DNA of 64,000 bases from Streptococcus porcinus (GTDB lineage: Bacteria > Bacillota > Bacilli > Lactobacillales > Streptococcaceae). Positions 42,834 to 52,290 of this stretch are shown piece by piece. Below the pieces are notes generated by a model. It was given only the letters and a program-made list of their open reading frames with translations. It ran no database searches and was not told the DNA's origin. Positions within the stretch are counted from its first letter, which is position 1. Each line of letters opens with the position of its first letter. The DNA is taken from NCBI RefSeq assembly GCF_901542335.1, contig NZ_LR594036.1:930001-994000 (forward strand), written 5' to 3'. A program made the position numbers and the translations under genes.

Positions 42834-44387
42834 TTATTTCCGTTTTTTCTTAGCTTTTTTAATTTTGTTAGCTTGACGTTTCATAATCTGCTTCATAGCA
42901 AATTCATTAACTTTACCTTTGAGACCCCCACCAAATAGTTGACTCATGTCCATATCAGGCATTGCACTTCCACCCATCATACCTTCTAATGCTGACATAT
43001 CGGGCATATTAGCACCATTGCTATTTGGCATATTTTTTGGCATGCGACTAGGGTCAATTCCCATTTGTTTCATCGCCTTGTTCATATCTCCAGACATTAC
43101 CCCTTGCATCATTGCTTTAGCTTGGTTGAAATCTTTGATAAATTTGTTAACGTCAACGAAACTATTACCAGAGCCTGCTGCGATGCGACGACGACGACTT
43201 GGATTGAGTAAGTCAGGATTTTCACGCTCTGCTTTTGTCATTGAAGAAACGATGGCACGTTTACGAGCAATTTGCTTTTCATCAATCTTGATATTAGCAA
43301 GAGCTGGATTTCCAGCCATACCTGGAATCATTTTTAGCAAATCTTCCATTGGCCCCATGTTTTGAACCTGATCCAATTGATCAATAAAATCATTGAAATC
43401 AAAGGTGTTTTCGCGCATTTTTTCAGCTAATTCAAGTGATTTTTGTTCATCGTATTCGTGACTTGCCTTTTCAATTAATGTTAAAAGGTCACCCATTCCC
43501 AAAATCCGACTTGACATCCGATCTGGGTGGAAGGTCTCGATATCAGTGATTTTTTCACCAGTACCTGTAAATTTAATGGGTTTACCAGTAATTTCGCGAA
43601 CCGATAATGCTGCTCCACCACGAGTATCTCCATCAATTTTGGTTAGTACAACTCCTGTTATTTCTAACTGTTTATTGAATTCGTCAGCGACATTTGCTGC
43701 CTCCTGACCAATCATACTATCAACAACTAGGAGAATTTCATTTGGATTGGCTAGTGCTTTAACCTCTCGCAACTCAGTCATGAGTTTTTCATCAATTTGT
43801 AGACGACCTGCTGTATCAATCAAAACATAGTCGTTGCGATTTTCTCGTGCTAAAGAAAGTCCTTGACGAACAATCTCAACTGCTGAGTGGTCTGTTCCCA
43901 TATCAAAAACGGGAACATTGATTTGTTGACCTAAGGTTTTTAACTGATCAATGGCTGCAGGACGATAAATGTCAGCTGCAATCATTAAAGGACGTGCATT
44001 TTCCTCTTTAATCAGCTTGTTAGCCAATTTCCCTGCAAAAGTTGTTTTACCGGCTCCTTGTAGCCCCACCATCATAATGATTGTGGGAATTTTTGGCGCT
44101 TTCTCAATTGTCGCTGTTTCTGACCCTAGAATACCAGTTAGCTCTTCATTAACTATTTTGACAATTTGTTGGGTTGGGTCTAAAGTATCAATGATTTCAT
44201 GACCTACCGCACGTTCACGTACATGTTTGATAAAAGTTTTAACGACTGGTAGGGCGACATCTGCTTCAAGTAAGGCAAGGCGGATCTCTTTAGTGACCTC
44301 TTGAACATCCTTCTCAGATAATTTTTTCTTTCCACGAATATTTTTAAAGACGCCTTGTAGACGTTCCGTTAAACTTTCAAAAGCCAT
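42834..44387 (-). CDS. ffh: Signal recognition particle protein Ffh
   Basis: The 517-residue GTPase has the N helical domain (MAFESLTERLQGVFKNIRGK), GTPase motifs GLQGAGKTTFAGKLA (about 108-122), DTAGR and TKIDGDTRGGAA, and a methionine-rich C-terminal M domain (about 300-430) for 4.5S RNA and signal peptides; the tail is Gly/Met-rich and ends in Lys/Arg. It targets membrane and secreted proteins cotranslationally. It follows ylxM by 11 bases in one operon. In S. mutans this unit continues into satC-D-E; here a terminator follows. Confidence 0.97.
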   Translation of the reverse strand: MAFESLTERLQGVFKNIRGKKKLSEKDVQEVTKEIRLALLEADVALPVVKTFIKHVRERAVGHEIIDTLDPTQQIVKIVNEELTGILGSETATIEKAPKIPTIIMMVGLQGAGKTTFAGKLANKLIKEENARPLMIAADIYRPAAIDQLKTLGQQINVPVFDMGTDHSAVEIVRQGLSLARENRNDYVLIDTAGRLQIDEKLMTELREVKALANPNEILLVVDSMIGQEAANVADEFNKQLEITGVVLTKIDGDTRGGAALSVREITGKPIKFTGTGEKITDIETFHPDRMSSRILGMGDLLTLIEKASHEYDEQKSLELAEKMRENTFDFNDFIDQLDQVQNMGPMEDLLKMIPGMAGNPALANIKIDEKQIARKRAIVSSMTKAERENPDLLNPSRRRRIAAGSGNSFVDVNKFIKDFNQAKAMMQGVMSGDMNKAMKQMGIDPSRMPKNMPNSNGANMPDMSALEGMMGGSAMPDMDMSQLFGGGLKGKVNEFAMKQIMKRQANKIKKAKKKRK

Positions 44388-44398
44388 AACTACTCCTC

Positions 44399-44740
44399 TT
44401 AATCTCTATTATCGATGCTTGTTAATATGGAAATTTTCTCTTGTAAATAACTATCAGTAGGATACTTTGTTAATATCTCATCAAAAATTTCATTACGAAC
44501 AATATAGTCTGAATACATATGTAGCTTCATTTCATAGGTTTCCAAGATCTTTTCTGTTCGCTTAATATTGTCATAAACCGCCTGGCGACTAACCCCAAAC
44601 TCTTCTGCAATTTCAGCTAGACTATAGTCATCAGCATAATAAAGTTCAATATAGTTCATTTGCTTATCGGTTAATAGCGCAGCATAAAATTCAAAAAGGG
44701 CATTCATTCGATTTGTTTTTTCAATTTCCATAATTTTCAT
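44399..44740 (-). CDS. ylxM: YlxM helix-turn-helix SRP-associated protein
   Basis: The 113-residue protein reads [28 protein letters not shown], then the helix-turn-helix [20 protein letters not shown], resembling sigma-70 region 4. YlxM binds SRP and modulates its GTPase activity in streptococci. It lies directly ahead of ffh, the usual order. ATG 44740 or the next ATG at 44731 could be the start; neither has a strong ribosome site. A TATGGT/TAAAAT-like -10 overlaps the start region, so the leader may be very short. Confidence 0.93.
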   Translation of the reverse strand: MKIMEIEKTNRMNALFEFYAALLTDKQMNYIELYYADDYSLAEIAEEFGVSRQAVYDNIKRTEKILETYEMKLHMYSDYIVRNEIFDEILTKYPTDSYLQEKISILTSIDNRD

Positions 44741-44803
44741 TTTACCATATCTTAGTGCATAATAACAGTAGGATATCAGTTAATAGCTGAGCTTTATAGC
44801 TAG

Positions 44804-44831
44804 GTAAAAAAAGAGTTTGGGACCAAACTCT
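44804..44831 (-). terminator. Terminator of the gntR gene
   Basis: AGAGTTTGG and CCAAACTCT form a near-perfect hairpin, followed on the minus strand by seven T's. It lies 4 bases past the gntR stop. Confidence 0.9.
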
Positions 44832-44834
44832 TAC

Positions 44835-45533
44835 TCAATTGTTTTCCAGATAGAATTCAAAGCGATCACCAACGTATTGGCTACGCACGTATTCAAATGG
44901 ATTTCCATTAGTAAAATAGGATACTTGGGTTAAGGCCAGTATGGCATGTCCCCGACTTACCGCTAAATAACTAGCAATCCGCTCACTAGCCGTTTTTGCA
45001 TAAATAGTTTGGCGGCTTTTGCCGATTTCATAACCATTAGATATCAGGGTCTTAAAGAAATGTTCAGTAATATCCTCACGTTTGACATCTTTAATAAATT
45101 TTTCGGGAATAGATGCCACTTCGTAGACCAAGGGAATATTGTCAGCATAACGAATCCGCTCCATCCGAATAACATAATCCGTTGCTTCTAACTGAAGCTC
45201 TTTGATTTCCGTATCTGACGCTAGTTGCTTTTGGTAAGTCAATAGTTTTGAAGAAGGTTTTTTACCTTGAGAATTAACAATCTCGGTAAAGGAAGTTGTC
45301 CCTCTCATTTTTTCTTGGACTCTTTGACTGGAAACATAAGTACCACTACCAATACGTCTTTCCAAAATACCTTCTTCAACCAATAAGGTAATAGCTTGTC
45401 TAAGAGTCATCCGACTAACCTCAAAATGTTCAGCTAGGTCACGCTCACTGGGAAGACGATCACCAATTGCCCAGACCTGGTCGTCAATGTCTTTTTTGAT
45501 GGCATCATGAATCTTGATATATGCTGGTAACAT
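44835..45533 (-). CDS. GntR/HutC family regulator next to guaA
   Basis: The 232-residue protein has an N-terminal winged helix (LPSERDLAEHFEVSRMTLRQAI at about 26-47 and RRIGSGTYV) and a C-terminal UTRA ligand-binding domain (about 90-230). It faces away from guaA across a 308-base gap, an arrangement kept in streptococci. GACTAAT / ATTAGTC motifs in that gap may be its operators. The ligand is not known; a link to purine supply is suggested only by the guaA neighbourhood. Confidence 0.9.
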   Translation of the reverse strand: MLPAYIKIHDAIKKDIDDQVWAIGDRLPSERDLAEHFEVSRMTLRQAITLLVEEGILERRIGSGTYVSSQRVQEKMRGTTSFTEIVNSQGKKPSSKLLTYQKQLASDTEIKELQLEATDYVIRMERIRYADNIPLVYEVASIPEKFIKDVKREDITEHFFKTLISNGYEIGKSRQTIYAKTASERIASYLAVSRGHAILALTQVSYFTNGNPFEYVRSQYVGDRFEFYLENN

Positions 45534-45804
45534 GCTCGTGTCTCCCTAAGTATGATTTTATGACTAATTATAGATATTATTTTACCATATTCTAAGAGAA
45601 TTAACTGATTAATATGGTAAAATAGGATAATTATTCCATTAGTCAAATGATCAAAAATGATATTCCGAAATACTTATAAACCGTTTTTTCACGAAACTAT
45701 ATTCTGAAATATCTTTTAACGTTAAGAAATTACCAAAAGCATACAGCTTATTGAGGAATTCTAATGTTATTTTCTTAAAAATATGCTACAATTAGGTTTA
45801 AAAT

Positions 45805-45824
45805 CATTAGTCTATAGTCTAATG
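45805..45824. promoter_or_regulatory. Inverted repeat in the guaA leader
   Basis: CATTAG (45805-45810) and CTAATG (45819-45824) are inverted arms 8 bases apart, just after a probable -10 box (TACAAT, 45787-45792). GACTAAT at about 45561 and ATTAGTC at about 45639 repeat the same core near gntR. It could be a GntR operator. Confidence 0.55.
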
Positions 45825-45841
45825 GAAATGAAAGGATTACA

Positions 45842-47404
45842 ATGACTGAAATTTCAATTTTGAAAGATCTTCAAAAAATCATCGTTCTTGATTATGGTAG
45901 TCAATATAATCAGTTAATAGCTAGACGCATCAGAGAGTTTGGTGTTTTTTCTGAACTAAAGAGCCATAAGATTAGTGCTCAAGAACTTCGTGAGATTAAC
46001 CCTATCGGTATTGTCCTATCAGGTGGTCCTAATTCTGTTTATGCAGAAAATTCTTTTGGTATTGATCCAGAAATCTTTGAATTAGGTATCCCGATTCTAG
46101 GAATCTGTTATGGTATGCAACTCATTACTCATAAACTTGGTGGAAAAGTTCTTCCCGCAGGACAAGCTGGTCATCGTGAATACGGTCAGTCCACCTTAAA
46201 TCTTCGGAAAGAATCTAAATTGTTTGCAGATACTCCTGAAGAACAGCTAGTTCTCATGAGTCATGGTGATGCTGTCACAGAAATTCCTGATGGATTTCAC
46301 TTAGTAGGTGATTCTGTGGATTGCCCTTATGCTGCTATTGAAAATACAGAAAAAAATATCTATGGAATTCAATTTCACCCAGAAGTAAGACACTCTGTTT
46401 ATGGTAACGATATCCTTAAAAACTTCGCTATCTTCATTTGTGGTGCTCGTGGTGACTGGTCAATGGATAACTTCATTGAAATGGAGATTGAAAAAATTAG
46501 AGAAACTGTTGGGGATAAAAAAGTCTTATTAGGTCTTTCTGGCGGTGTTGATTCTTCTGTAGTTGGTGTGCTTTTACAAAAAGCTATTGGCGATCAATTA
46601 ACCTGTATCTTCGTTGATCATGGCCTTCTTCGTAAAGATGAAGGTGATCAAGTTATGGGGATGCTTGGTGGTAAATTTGGTTTAAATATTATCCGCGTTG
46701 ATGCTAAAGATAGATTCTTAGATTTGTTAGCTAATGTGGATGATCCCGAGAAAAAACGGAAAATCATTGGAAATGAATTTGTCTACGTCTTTGACGATGA
46801 AGCAAGTAAGCTTAAAGGGGTAGATTTTCTTGCTCAAGGTACCCTCTACACTGATATCATTGAATCTGGGACAGAAACTGCTCAAACTATTAAATCCCAC
46901 CATAATGTCGGAGGTCTTCCAGAAGATATGCAGTTCCAATTGATTGAACCCCTCAATACTTTGTTCAAAGATGAGGTGCGTGAGCTTGGAATTGCACTTG
47001 GGATGCCTGAAAATATCGTCTGGCGGCAACCATTTCCTGGACCCGGTTTAGCTATTCGTGTTATGGGAGCTATCACGGAAGAAAAACTGGAAACAGTCCG
47101 TGAATCAGATGCAATCCTTCGTGAAGAAATTGCTAAAGCTGGTCTTGATCGCGATGTATGGCAATATTTCACTGTGAATACAGGTGTGCGTTCCGTTGGA
47201 GTTATGGGAGATGGCCGTACCTATGACTACACTATTGCTATTCGTGCTATCACTTCAATTGATGGTATGACGGCGGATTTTGCCCAACTTCCATGGGAAG
47301 TCCTAAAGAAAATCTCAACTCGCATTGTCAATGAAGTTGATCACGTCAATCGTATTGTGTACGATATTACAAGCAAGCCACCTGCAACAGTCGAGTGGGA
47401 ATAG
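45842..47404 (+). CDS. guaA: GMP synthase (glutamine-hydrolysing)
   Basis: The 520-residue enzyme converts XMP to GMP with ATP and glutamine. The N-terminal amidotransferase domain has the catalytic Cys in GICYGMQL and His in GIQFHPEV; the synthetase domain has the PP-loop [10 protein letters not shown] (about 232-241), and the C-terminal dimerisation domain ends KPPATVEWE. Length is normal. ATG 45842 follows AAAGGATTAC. No purine riboswitch fold is visible in the leader. A terminator follows at 47505. Confidence 0.98.
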   Translation: MTEISILKDLQKIIVLDYGSQYNQLIARRIREFGVFSELKSHKISAQELREINPIGIVLSGGPNSVYAENSFGIDPEIFELGIPILGICYGMQLITHKLGGKVLPAGQAGHREYGQSTLNLRKESKLFADTPEEQLVLMSHGDAVTEIPDGFHLVGDSVDCPYAAIENTEKNIYGIQFHPEVRHSVYGNDILKNFAIFICGARGDWSMDNFIEMEIEKIRETVGDKKVLLGLSGGVDSSVVGVLLQKAIGDQLTCIFVDHGLLRKDEGDQVMGMLGGKFGLNIIRVDAKDRFLDLLANVDDPEKKRKIIGNEFVYVFDDEASKLKGVDFLAQGTLYTDIIESGTETAQTIKSHHNVGGLPEDMQFQLIEPLNTLFKDEVRELGIALGMPENIVWRQPFPGPGLAIRVMGAITEEKLETVRESDAILREEIAKAGLDRDVWQYFTVNTGVRSVGVMGDGRTYDYTIAIRAITSIDGMTADFAQLPWEVLKKISTRIVNEVDHVNRIVYDITSKPPATVEWE

Positions 47405-47504
47405 CAGCGAAACTTGCCTTAATATAGTAATTAAGGGTGTTAAGGTTTTTTTAAGGCTCATTGATTATATTATAAATATCCTAATAACCCTTTTCATTTC
47501 TCTT

Positions 47505-47537
47505 AAACTCGAGTCCTAGTACTCGAGTTTTTTTGGT
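47505..47537 (+). terminator. Terminator after guaA
   Basis: AAACTCGAGT (47505-47514) pairs with ACTCGAGTTT (47521-47530), followed by more T's. Confidence 0.9.
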
Positions 47538-47632
47538 TTAAAAAGCTTTCGGGAACATAGAGCTTTGTTTGTTAACCAAGTCATGGTATAATAGTAACGA
47601 TTTATGCAATTTAGGAGACTTATGGAGGAATT

Positions 47633-48766
47633 ATGCAAGAATTATTTCAAATTACCATTATATTAATTGCCAGTTTTTTGGCTATTGAAGTATCAAAGAA
47701 GCTATCAATACCAGCTGTTGTGGGACAGTTATTAGTCGGAATTATCATAGGACCCAGTCTCTTAAACTTAGTCCATCAAGGAGAGATTATTCATTTTCTG
47801 TCAGAATTAGGGGTCATCTTACTTATGTTCTTAGCTGGACTTGAAGCTGATTTGGGCTTACTAAAAAGGTATTTAAAACCAAGTTTAGCTGTTGCTATTT
47901 CTGGTGTTCTCATTCCCGTAGGAATATTCTTTTTGGTCACCAAAATCATGGGATACGAAATGGAAACCTCTATTTTCTACGGTATCGTCTTCGCAGCTAC
48001 CAGCGTTTCTATCACAGTTGAGGTACTTCAAGAGTATAAAAAAGTTCAAACCAAAACGGGTGCAGTCATTCTGGGTGCAGCTGTGGCTGATGATATTATT
48101 GCTGTTCTTCTCTTAAGTTTCTTTGTTTCAAGCATGAAGGGTACTGGTTCTAGTAACCATTTAATCTGGCAAATGCTCGGACAAGCCTTTTTCTTACTAT
48201 TTTTAATGGTTTTAGTTAAGTACATTGTTCCAGCTATTTACCGTTTAACATTTAAAGTAAGTTTCTTTGAAAAAGACAGCTTTCTGGCTCTTTTAATTTG
48301 TTTTAGTATGGCACTACTAGCAACAAGCGTCGGAATGAGTGCTGTTATTGGCTCCTTCTTTGCTGGCTTAGCCATTGGTCAAACTCATAAAGGTGAAGAA
48401 ATTATGCATGATATCTCCGAACTTTCTTATATGTTCTTTATCCCTATTTTCTTCGCTTCAATAGCACTTCCATTAAATCTAGATGGTATTCTTTCAAATC
48501 TTGGAGTTATCTTACTTTTCACTGTTTTAGCAGTTCTTACAAAACTATTGCCAGGTTATTTAGTCGCACGTGGCTTTCAATTTTCTAAAATGGACTCTTT
48601 GACAGTTGGTGGCGGAATGGTCAGCCGAGGGGAGATGGCTCTGATTATCGTTCAAATTGGTTTGGCTGAAAAATTAATATCTAATCAAATTTACTCTATC
48701 TTGGTTATAGTTGTTATTTTATCTACCATTATTGCACCATTTATTTTAAAAAGATCATTTAAGTAA
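47633..48766 (+). CDS. Cation:proton antiporter, CPA2 family
   Basis: The 377-residue membrane protein has 11-13 hydrophobic segments over its whole length and the core CPA2 sequence AAVADDIIAVLLL with the paired Asp that binds the ion, plus VGQLLVGIIIGPSLL near the start. It lacks the C-terminal TrkA-N and TrkA-C domains of KefB-type potassium transporters, so it is the short NapA-like Na+/H+ antiporter form. The start is ATG 47633 behind GGAGGAA; a probable promoter has TATAAT at about 47586. It stands alone. Confidence 0.88.
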   Translation: MQELFQITIILIASFLAIEVSKKLSIPAVVGQLLVGIIIGPSLLNLVHQGEIIHFLSELGVILLMFLAGLEADLGLLKRYLKPSLAVAISGVLIPVGIFFLVTKIMGYEMETSIFYGIVFAATSVSITVEVLQEYKKVQTKTGAVILGAAVADDIIAVLLLSFFVSSMKGTGSSNHLIWQMLGQAFFLLFLMVLVKYIVPAIYRLTFKVSFFEKDSFLALLICFSMALLATSVGMSAVIGSFFAGLAIGQTHKGEEIMHDISELSYMFFIPIFFASIALPLNLDGILSNLGVILLFTVLAVLTKLLPGYLVARGFQFSKMDSLTVGGGMVSRGEMALIIVQIGLAEKLISNQIYSILVIVVILSTIIAPFILKRSFK

Positions 48767-48788
48767 AAATCTTAAATGGTTTTTTACT
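48755..48788 (+). terminator. Terminator of the antiporter gene
   Basis: CATTTAAG (48756-48763) pairs with CTTAAATG (48771-48778), followed by TTTTTT. The left arm runs into the stop codon. Confidence 0.82.
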
Positions 48789-48871
48789 TTAGAGAATTAT
48801 TTGTAATCAATAATTATTATTTATATAAGGAGTTATGCAAGAAAAATTTATATTATAAAATTTTCACAAAA

Positions 48872-48900
48872 TTGACATAATTCCTCATTTAAGGTATGCT
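48872..48900 (+). promoter_or_regulatory. Promoter of the peptide transporter gene
   Basis: TTGACA at about 48872 and TATGCT 17 bases later lie about 35 bases ahead of the gene. Confidence 0.6.
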
Positions 48901-48931
48901 ATAAGATGTTATTATGAAGGAGATAATTGAG

Positions 48932-50410
48932 ATGAATTCAAATGATACAAAATCATTCTTTGGACATCCTCGTGGTTTGTCCACTCTCTTTTTTACAGAA
49001 ATGTGGGAAAGATTTTCATACTATGGTATGCGTGCTATTTTACTTTATTACATGTATTATAGTGTCAGTCAAGGCGGTTTAGGATTTGACAAAGTAACCG
49101 CTGCTTCTATTATGGCTATTTATGGTTCCCTAGTCTATTTGTCATCGATTATTGGCGGGTATATTAGTGATAGAATCCTCGGAAGTCGTAAATCAGTCCT
49201 TTATGGTGGAATTCTTATCATGTTAGGACATATTGCATTGGCAACACCATTTGGGAAAACAGCTCTTTTTGTTTCAATTGCTTTAATCATTTTAGGGACT
49301 GGCTTTTTAAAACCCAATGTCTCAGAAATGGTTGGAGGTCTCTATGGTGAGAAAGATTTACGTCGTGATGCAGGGTTCAGTATTTTTGTTTTTGGAATTA
49401 ATCTGGGTGCTTTTATTGCACCTGCTATTGTCGGTTATCTTGGTCAGGAAATAAATTTTCACCTAGGATTTTCTCTAGCAGCTATTGGGATGTTCTTTGG
49501 TTTACTACAATATGTTCGAGATGGTAAAAAATACCTTTCAAAAGATAGTTTACACCCAACGGATCCACTATCAGATGCTGAGAAAAAAGAGTTAAAGAAA
49601 AAATTCTTAATTGGTAGTATTCTAGTCGTCTTGTTAATAGTTATTCTTAAATTACTAAACCTTTTAACTATTAATAGTATTATTAATATCTTTACCTTTA
49701 TTGCCATTGTTATTCCCATCTACTACTTCTTTAAGATTTTAAGTAGTAAGAAAATTTCAGATACTGAGCGGTCGCGAGTTTGGGCCTATATCCCACTCTT
49801 CATTGCCTCAATTCTATTCTGGTCAATTGAAGAACAAGGTTCTGTGGTCTTAGCTCTTTTCGCAGATGATCAAACACGTCTTTCTTTTAACCTATTTGGC
49901 CAACATATTAATTTCCCATCATCATATTTTCAAAGTATTAATCCCTTATTTATCATGCTTTATGTTCCTTTCTTTGCATGGATTTGGGCAAAATTAGGAA
50001 GTAAACAACCATCGTCACCCAAGAAATTTGCCTACGGATTAATTGCAGCTGGTCTATCCTTTGTTTGGATGATGTTCCCAGGTATGTTATTTGGGGTTCA
50101 TGCTAAGGTTAGTCCTATGTGGCTAATTGTTAGTTGGGCTATCGTAATTGTTGGTGAAATGCTTATTTCTCCAATTGGCTTATCAGTCACAACTAAATTG
50201 GCTCCAAAAGCTTTCCAAGCACAAATGATGTCAATTTGGTTCTTGAGTAACGCATCAGCTCAAGCTATTAACGCACAAATTGTGAAGTTTTATACTCCAG
50301 GAAATGAAGTGGCCTATTATGGTATTGTAGGTACTATAACCATCGTCTTTGGTCTCCTCTTATTCTTCTATGTACCGCGTATCGACAAATTGATGGCTGG
50401 TGTAAAATAA
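48932..50410 (+). CDS. dtpT: Proton-dependent di/tripeptide transporter (POT family)
   Basis: I choose ATG 48932 ([15 protein letters not shown]), because GAAGGAG at 48915 lies nine bases ahead; ATG 48914 would place that site inside the gene. About 492 residues with around 14 membrane segments. The proton-coupling motif [15 protein letters not shown] lies in the first segment, and GxxxxD-type [13 protein letters not shown] follows. The protein is closest in type to lactococcal DtpT, which takes up di- and tripeptides. It stands alone with its own promoter and terminator. Confidence 0.93.
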   Translation: MNSNDTKSFFGHPRGLSTLFFTEMWERFSYYGMRAILLYYMYYSVSQGGLGFDKVTAASIMAIYGSLVYLSSIIGGYISDRILGSRKSVLYGGILIMLGHIALATPFGKTALFVSIALIILGTGFLKPNVSEMVGGLYGEKDLRRDAGFSIFVFGINLGAFIAPAIVGYLGQEINFHLGFSLAAIGMFFGLLQYVRDGKKYLSKDSLHPTDPLSDAEKKELKKKFLIGSILVVLLIVILKLLNLLTINSIINIFTFIAIVIPIYYFFKILSSKKISDTERSRVWAYIPLFIASILFWSIEEQGSVVLALFADDQTRLSFNLFGQHINFPSSYFQSINPLFIMLYVPFFAWIWAKLGSKQPSSPKKFAYGLIAAGLSFVWMMFPGMLFGVHAKVSPMWLIVSWAIVIVGEMLISPIGLSVTTKLAPKAFQAQMMSIWFLSNASAQAINAQIVKFYTPGNEVAYYGIVGTITIVFGLLLFFYVPRIDKLMAGVK

Positions 50411-50453
50411 AACAAAGGTCACTCGCTTATGAGAGTGGCCTTTGTTTTATTTT
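50405..50453. terminator. Bidirectional terminator after dtpT
   Basis: AAATAAAACAAAGG and CCTTTGTTTTATTT form a long stem with an inner CACTC/GAGTG helix. Its right arm overlaps the end of the truncated acetyltransferase frame. Confidence 0.92.
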
Positions 50454-50605
50454 ACTAAAAGTTTTTCTTTTATTTTCTCAAGAAGAAACATTGCTGGATT
50501 AGTCTTGAAGTCTTGATACTTATGTAGCAGCGGCTGAAAGGCAAGTTGTTGTAATAATAGCACTTCTTTAGCCTCTTGAGGTTTAGCAGGAAGTAATTCA
50601 ATCAT
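50447..50605 (-). pseudogene. GNAT acetyltransferase, N-terminal fragment
   Basis: On the minus strand a 52-codon frame from ATG 50605 reads IELLPAKPQEAKEVLLLQQ, then LAFQPLLHKYQDFKTNPA and a helix ending KEKLLVK. This is the N-terminal third of a GNAT acetyltransferase; the acetyl-CoA-binding motif part is absent, cut off by the dtpT terminator. It lies 44 bases after the ribbon-helix-helix gene on the same strand. It is most likely a dead remnant, although a small stable product cannot be excluded. Confidence 0.65.
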
Positions 50606-50649
50606 ATATAAATATCCTTCTTTTAATATGCTTCAGGATCTAACTTTTT

Positions 50650-50916
50650 TTAAATCGTTATTCCCATATCACTAGCAATCTCAGGTGGGGTTAGGGACTG
50701 GTTTTCGGGTTTGTTAGCATTGTCAATCAGTGCTTCGTCATGATCTTTATATGTTCTTTCTGTTTTTACTTCAGTAGTCTTTATCCGTTCTTCTCTGGCA
50801 AGTGCATCATGAATCAACTCTTCTGTGATCTCTTCGATAGATTTTTGACTAAGTTCTGCTCTTACTTTAAGCATATCGTAGTCATGGTCGTTTAGTTGTG
50901 TCCTAATTGTTTTCAT
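50650..50916 (-). CDS. Ribbon-helix-helix antitoxin-like protein
   Basis: The 88-residue protein begins MKTIRTQLNDHDYDMLKVRAELSQKS in part, the strand and helices of a ribbon-helix-helix DNA-binding domain as in RelB/DinJ-type antitoxins. The C-terminal half is acidic and likely flexible (EVKTERTYKDHDEALIDN), as in antitoxins. No intact toxin gene lies next to it; only the acetyltransferase fragment follows. Start ATG 50916 has GGAGGAAT before it. It is an orphan antitoxin or a plain regulator. Confidence 0.65.
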   Translation of the reverse strand: MKTIRTQLNDHDYDMLKVRAELSQKSIEEITEELIHDALAREERIKTTEVKTERTYKDHDEALIDNANKPENQSLTPPEIASDMGITI

Positions 50917-51233
50917 AATTATTCCTCCGTTTGTTCTTTTCTTTAGTATACCCTAAAATGGTTAAAAAGACTCAAAAAAGTATTTCTTATAATATGAACT
51001 ACTACTTACATTATGGGGTTCAAAACAGTCTATTCCAATACAGCAAAGTTTCCTCTTATAAGTTTCTCAATTTTAATACTAACCATTTCTGATTTTATCA
51101 AATTACTTAAAATGAGAATATTATTAATATGTGTCTATTGTTTGAAAGATGGCAATATATGGATTTTTCTCTCTTTTACTATTATTGGCAAAAATCTTTA
51201 TTTTTAATATTATTATAATTATTAGATTTTATG

Positions 51234-51261
51234 TTGACAAGTATTCCTTCTATTGTATAAT
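51234..51261 (+). promoter_or_regulatory. Promoter of the DUF554 gene
   Basis: TTGACA (51234-51239) and TATAAT (51256-51261) are 16 bases apart, about 30 bases before the start. The remaining part of the gap 50,917-51,233 is AT-rich with no gene I can support. Confidence 0.82.
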
Positions 51262-51292
51262 AGCCATAGATGCTTTAGGAGGATTACAGCAA

Positions 51293-52015
51293 ATGACCTA
51301 TTTCACTGGTTTTGGAACCATAATCGATACCATTTCTATTCTTTTAGCAGGGATTTTTGGAGTACTTTTTGGTAAATATTTGAATGAAAGACATCAAAGC
51401 GGTTTAACGATGGCTTCAGGTGTTAGTGTATTATTTATTGGTATTTCTGGAGCTATGCCTGGCATGCTAAAGTTTGCTAATAATAGTATGACTAATGAAC
51501 ATGCAATGCTTGTTGTTAGTTGCTTATGTTTAGGAAGTCTACTTGGTGAATTTCTAAATATTGAAGCCTTTTTTGATAAGTTTGGCAACTGGTTGAAAAC
51601 TAAGACAGGTAGTAATAAAGATCCTGACTTTGTTAATGGTTTCGTGACTGCTACGTTAACAGTGAGTATTGGTGCTATGGCTATTATTGGTCCTATTCAA
51701 GATGGCATTTCCAATAATCCAAGTATCTTATTGACTAAAAGTGTTTTAGATTTCGTTATTATCATCGTCTTAACGACAACTTTAGGAAAGGGTGCAGTTT
51801 TTTCAGCTATTCCGGTATTTTTCTTACAAGGTTTAATCACCATTTTAGCAAAGATAGTACAACCTTTCATGACTTCTGCAGCCTTAACAAATATTTCTTT
51901 AGTTGGTTCTATCCTTATCTTTTGCGTCGGACTGAATATTATTTGGGGTAAAACAATGCGTGTAGCTAACATGTTGCCTGCACTGCTTTTGGCAGCTATA
52001 ATAGCCTATCTTTAA
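51293..52015 (+). CDS. DUF554 membrane protein
   Basis: I choose ATG 51293 (MTYFTGFGTIIDTISILLAG) behind TAGGAGG and a strong promoter; the frame is open upstream but that part precedes the promoter. The 240-residue protein has about seven hydrophobic segments and fits DUF554: GVLFGKYLNERHQ, then VATLTVSIGAMAIIGPIQDG split across a loop. Members such as YdfK/YqgA are integral membrane proteins with no established function. It stands alone and ends in a very stable terminator. Confidence 0.87.
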   Translation: MTYFTGFGTIIDTISILLAGIFGVLFGKYLNERHQSGLTMASGVSVLFIGISGAMPGMLKFANNSMTNEHAMLVVSCLCLGSLLGEFLNIEAFFDKFGNWLKTKTGSNKDPDFVNGFVTATLTVSIGAMAIIGPIQDGISNNPSILLTKSVLDFVIIIVLTTTLGKGAVFSAIPVFFLQGLITILAKIVQPFMTSAALTNISLVGSILIFCVGLNIIWGKTMRVANMLPALLLAAIIAYL

Positions 52016-52031
52016 ATGATTAATTAGTAAA

Positions 52032-52079
52032 AAGTGATAAAAATCGATCTCTTTTCAAAGAGGTCGATTTTTATCACTT
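52032..52079. terminator. Terminator of the DUF554 gene
   Basis: AAGTGATAAAAATCGA pairs perfectly with TCGATTTTTATCACTT, with an inner CTCTTT/AAAGAG helix. It can work both ways. Confidence 0.93.
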
Positions 52080-52251
52080 ATGTAGTAGTATAGTTTAGCT
52101 TAGCAAAGCCACAATAAAGGAATATCTTCAAAATCAACAAAAAGATGAAACTAAAATACAGCAACTTTAGGCATTAGGGGAAGTCAAATTCTTTCTCTTC
52201 AATTGGGTCGGGTCTTTTTTATAGTCCAAATGAAAAGCTAAATAGGAGAGA

Positions 52252-52286
52252 AAAAGAGAAAAAAGAGCGACGTAGTCACTCTTTTT
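52252..52286 (-). terminator. Terminator of the DUF1002 gene
   Basis: On the minus strand AAAGAGTGAC and GTCGCTCTTT pair, followed by TTTTTCTC. It lies directly after the gene. Between 52,080 and 52,251 I see no recognisable gene. Confidence 0.82.
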
Positions 52287-52290
52287 AAGC

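Noticed and set aside
45534..45842. Purine riboswitch upstream of guaA
   Set aside because: The conserved loop sequences and three-way junction of the purine aptamer are not visible; only a short inverted repeat is present, which fits an operator better.
50447..50916. A TacAT-type toxin-antitoxin pair (RHH antitoxin plus GNAT toxin)
   Set aside because: The acetyltransferase piece lacks the acetyl-CoA site and its start resembles a common non-toxin GNAT group, so the pair is only mentioned as a possibility.
51013..51207. 64-residue frame upstream of the DUF554 gene
   Set aside because: It is AT-rich and hydrophobic by composition, without ribosome site or family match.
52080..52251. Transposase remnant between the DUF554 and DUF1002 genes
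   Set aside because: Short open pieces exist on the minus strand (for example MPKVAVF), but nothing matches a transposase or inverted repeat end well enough.
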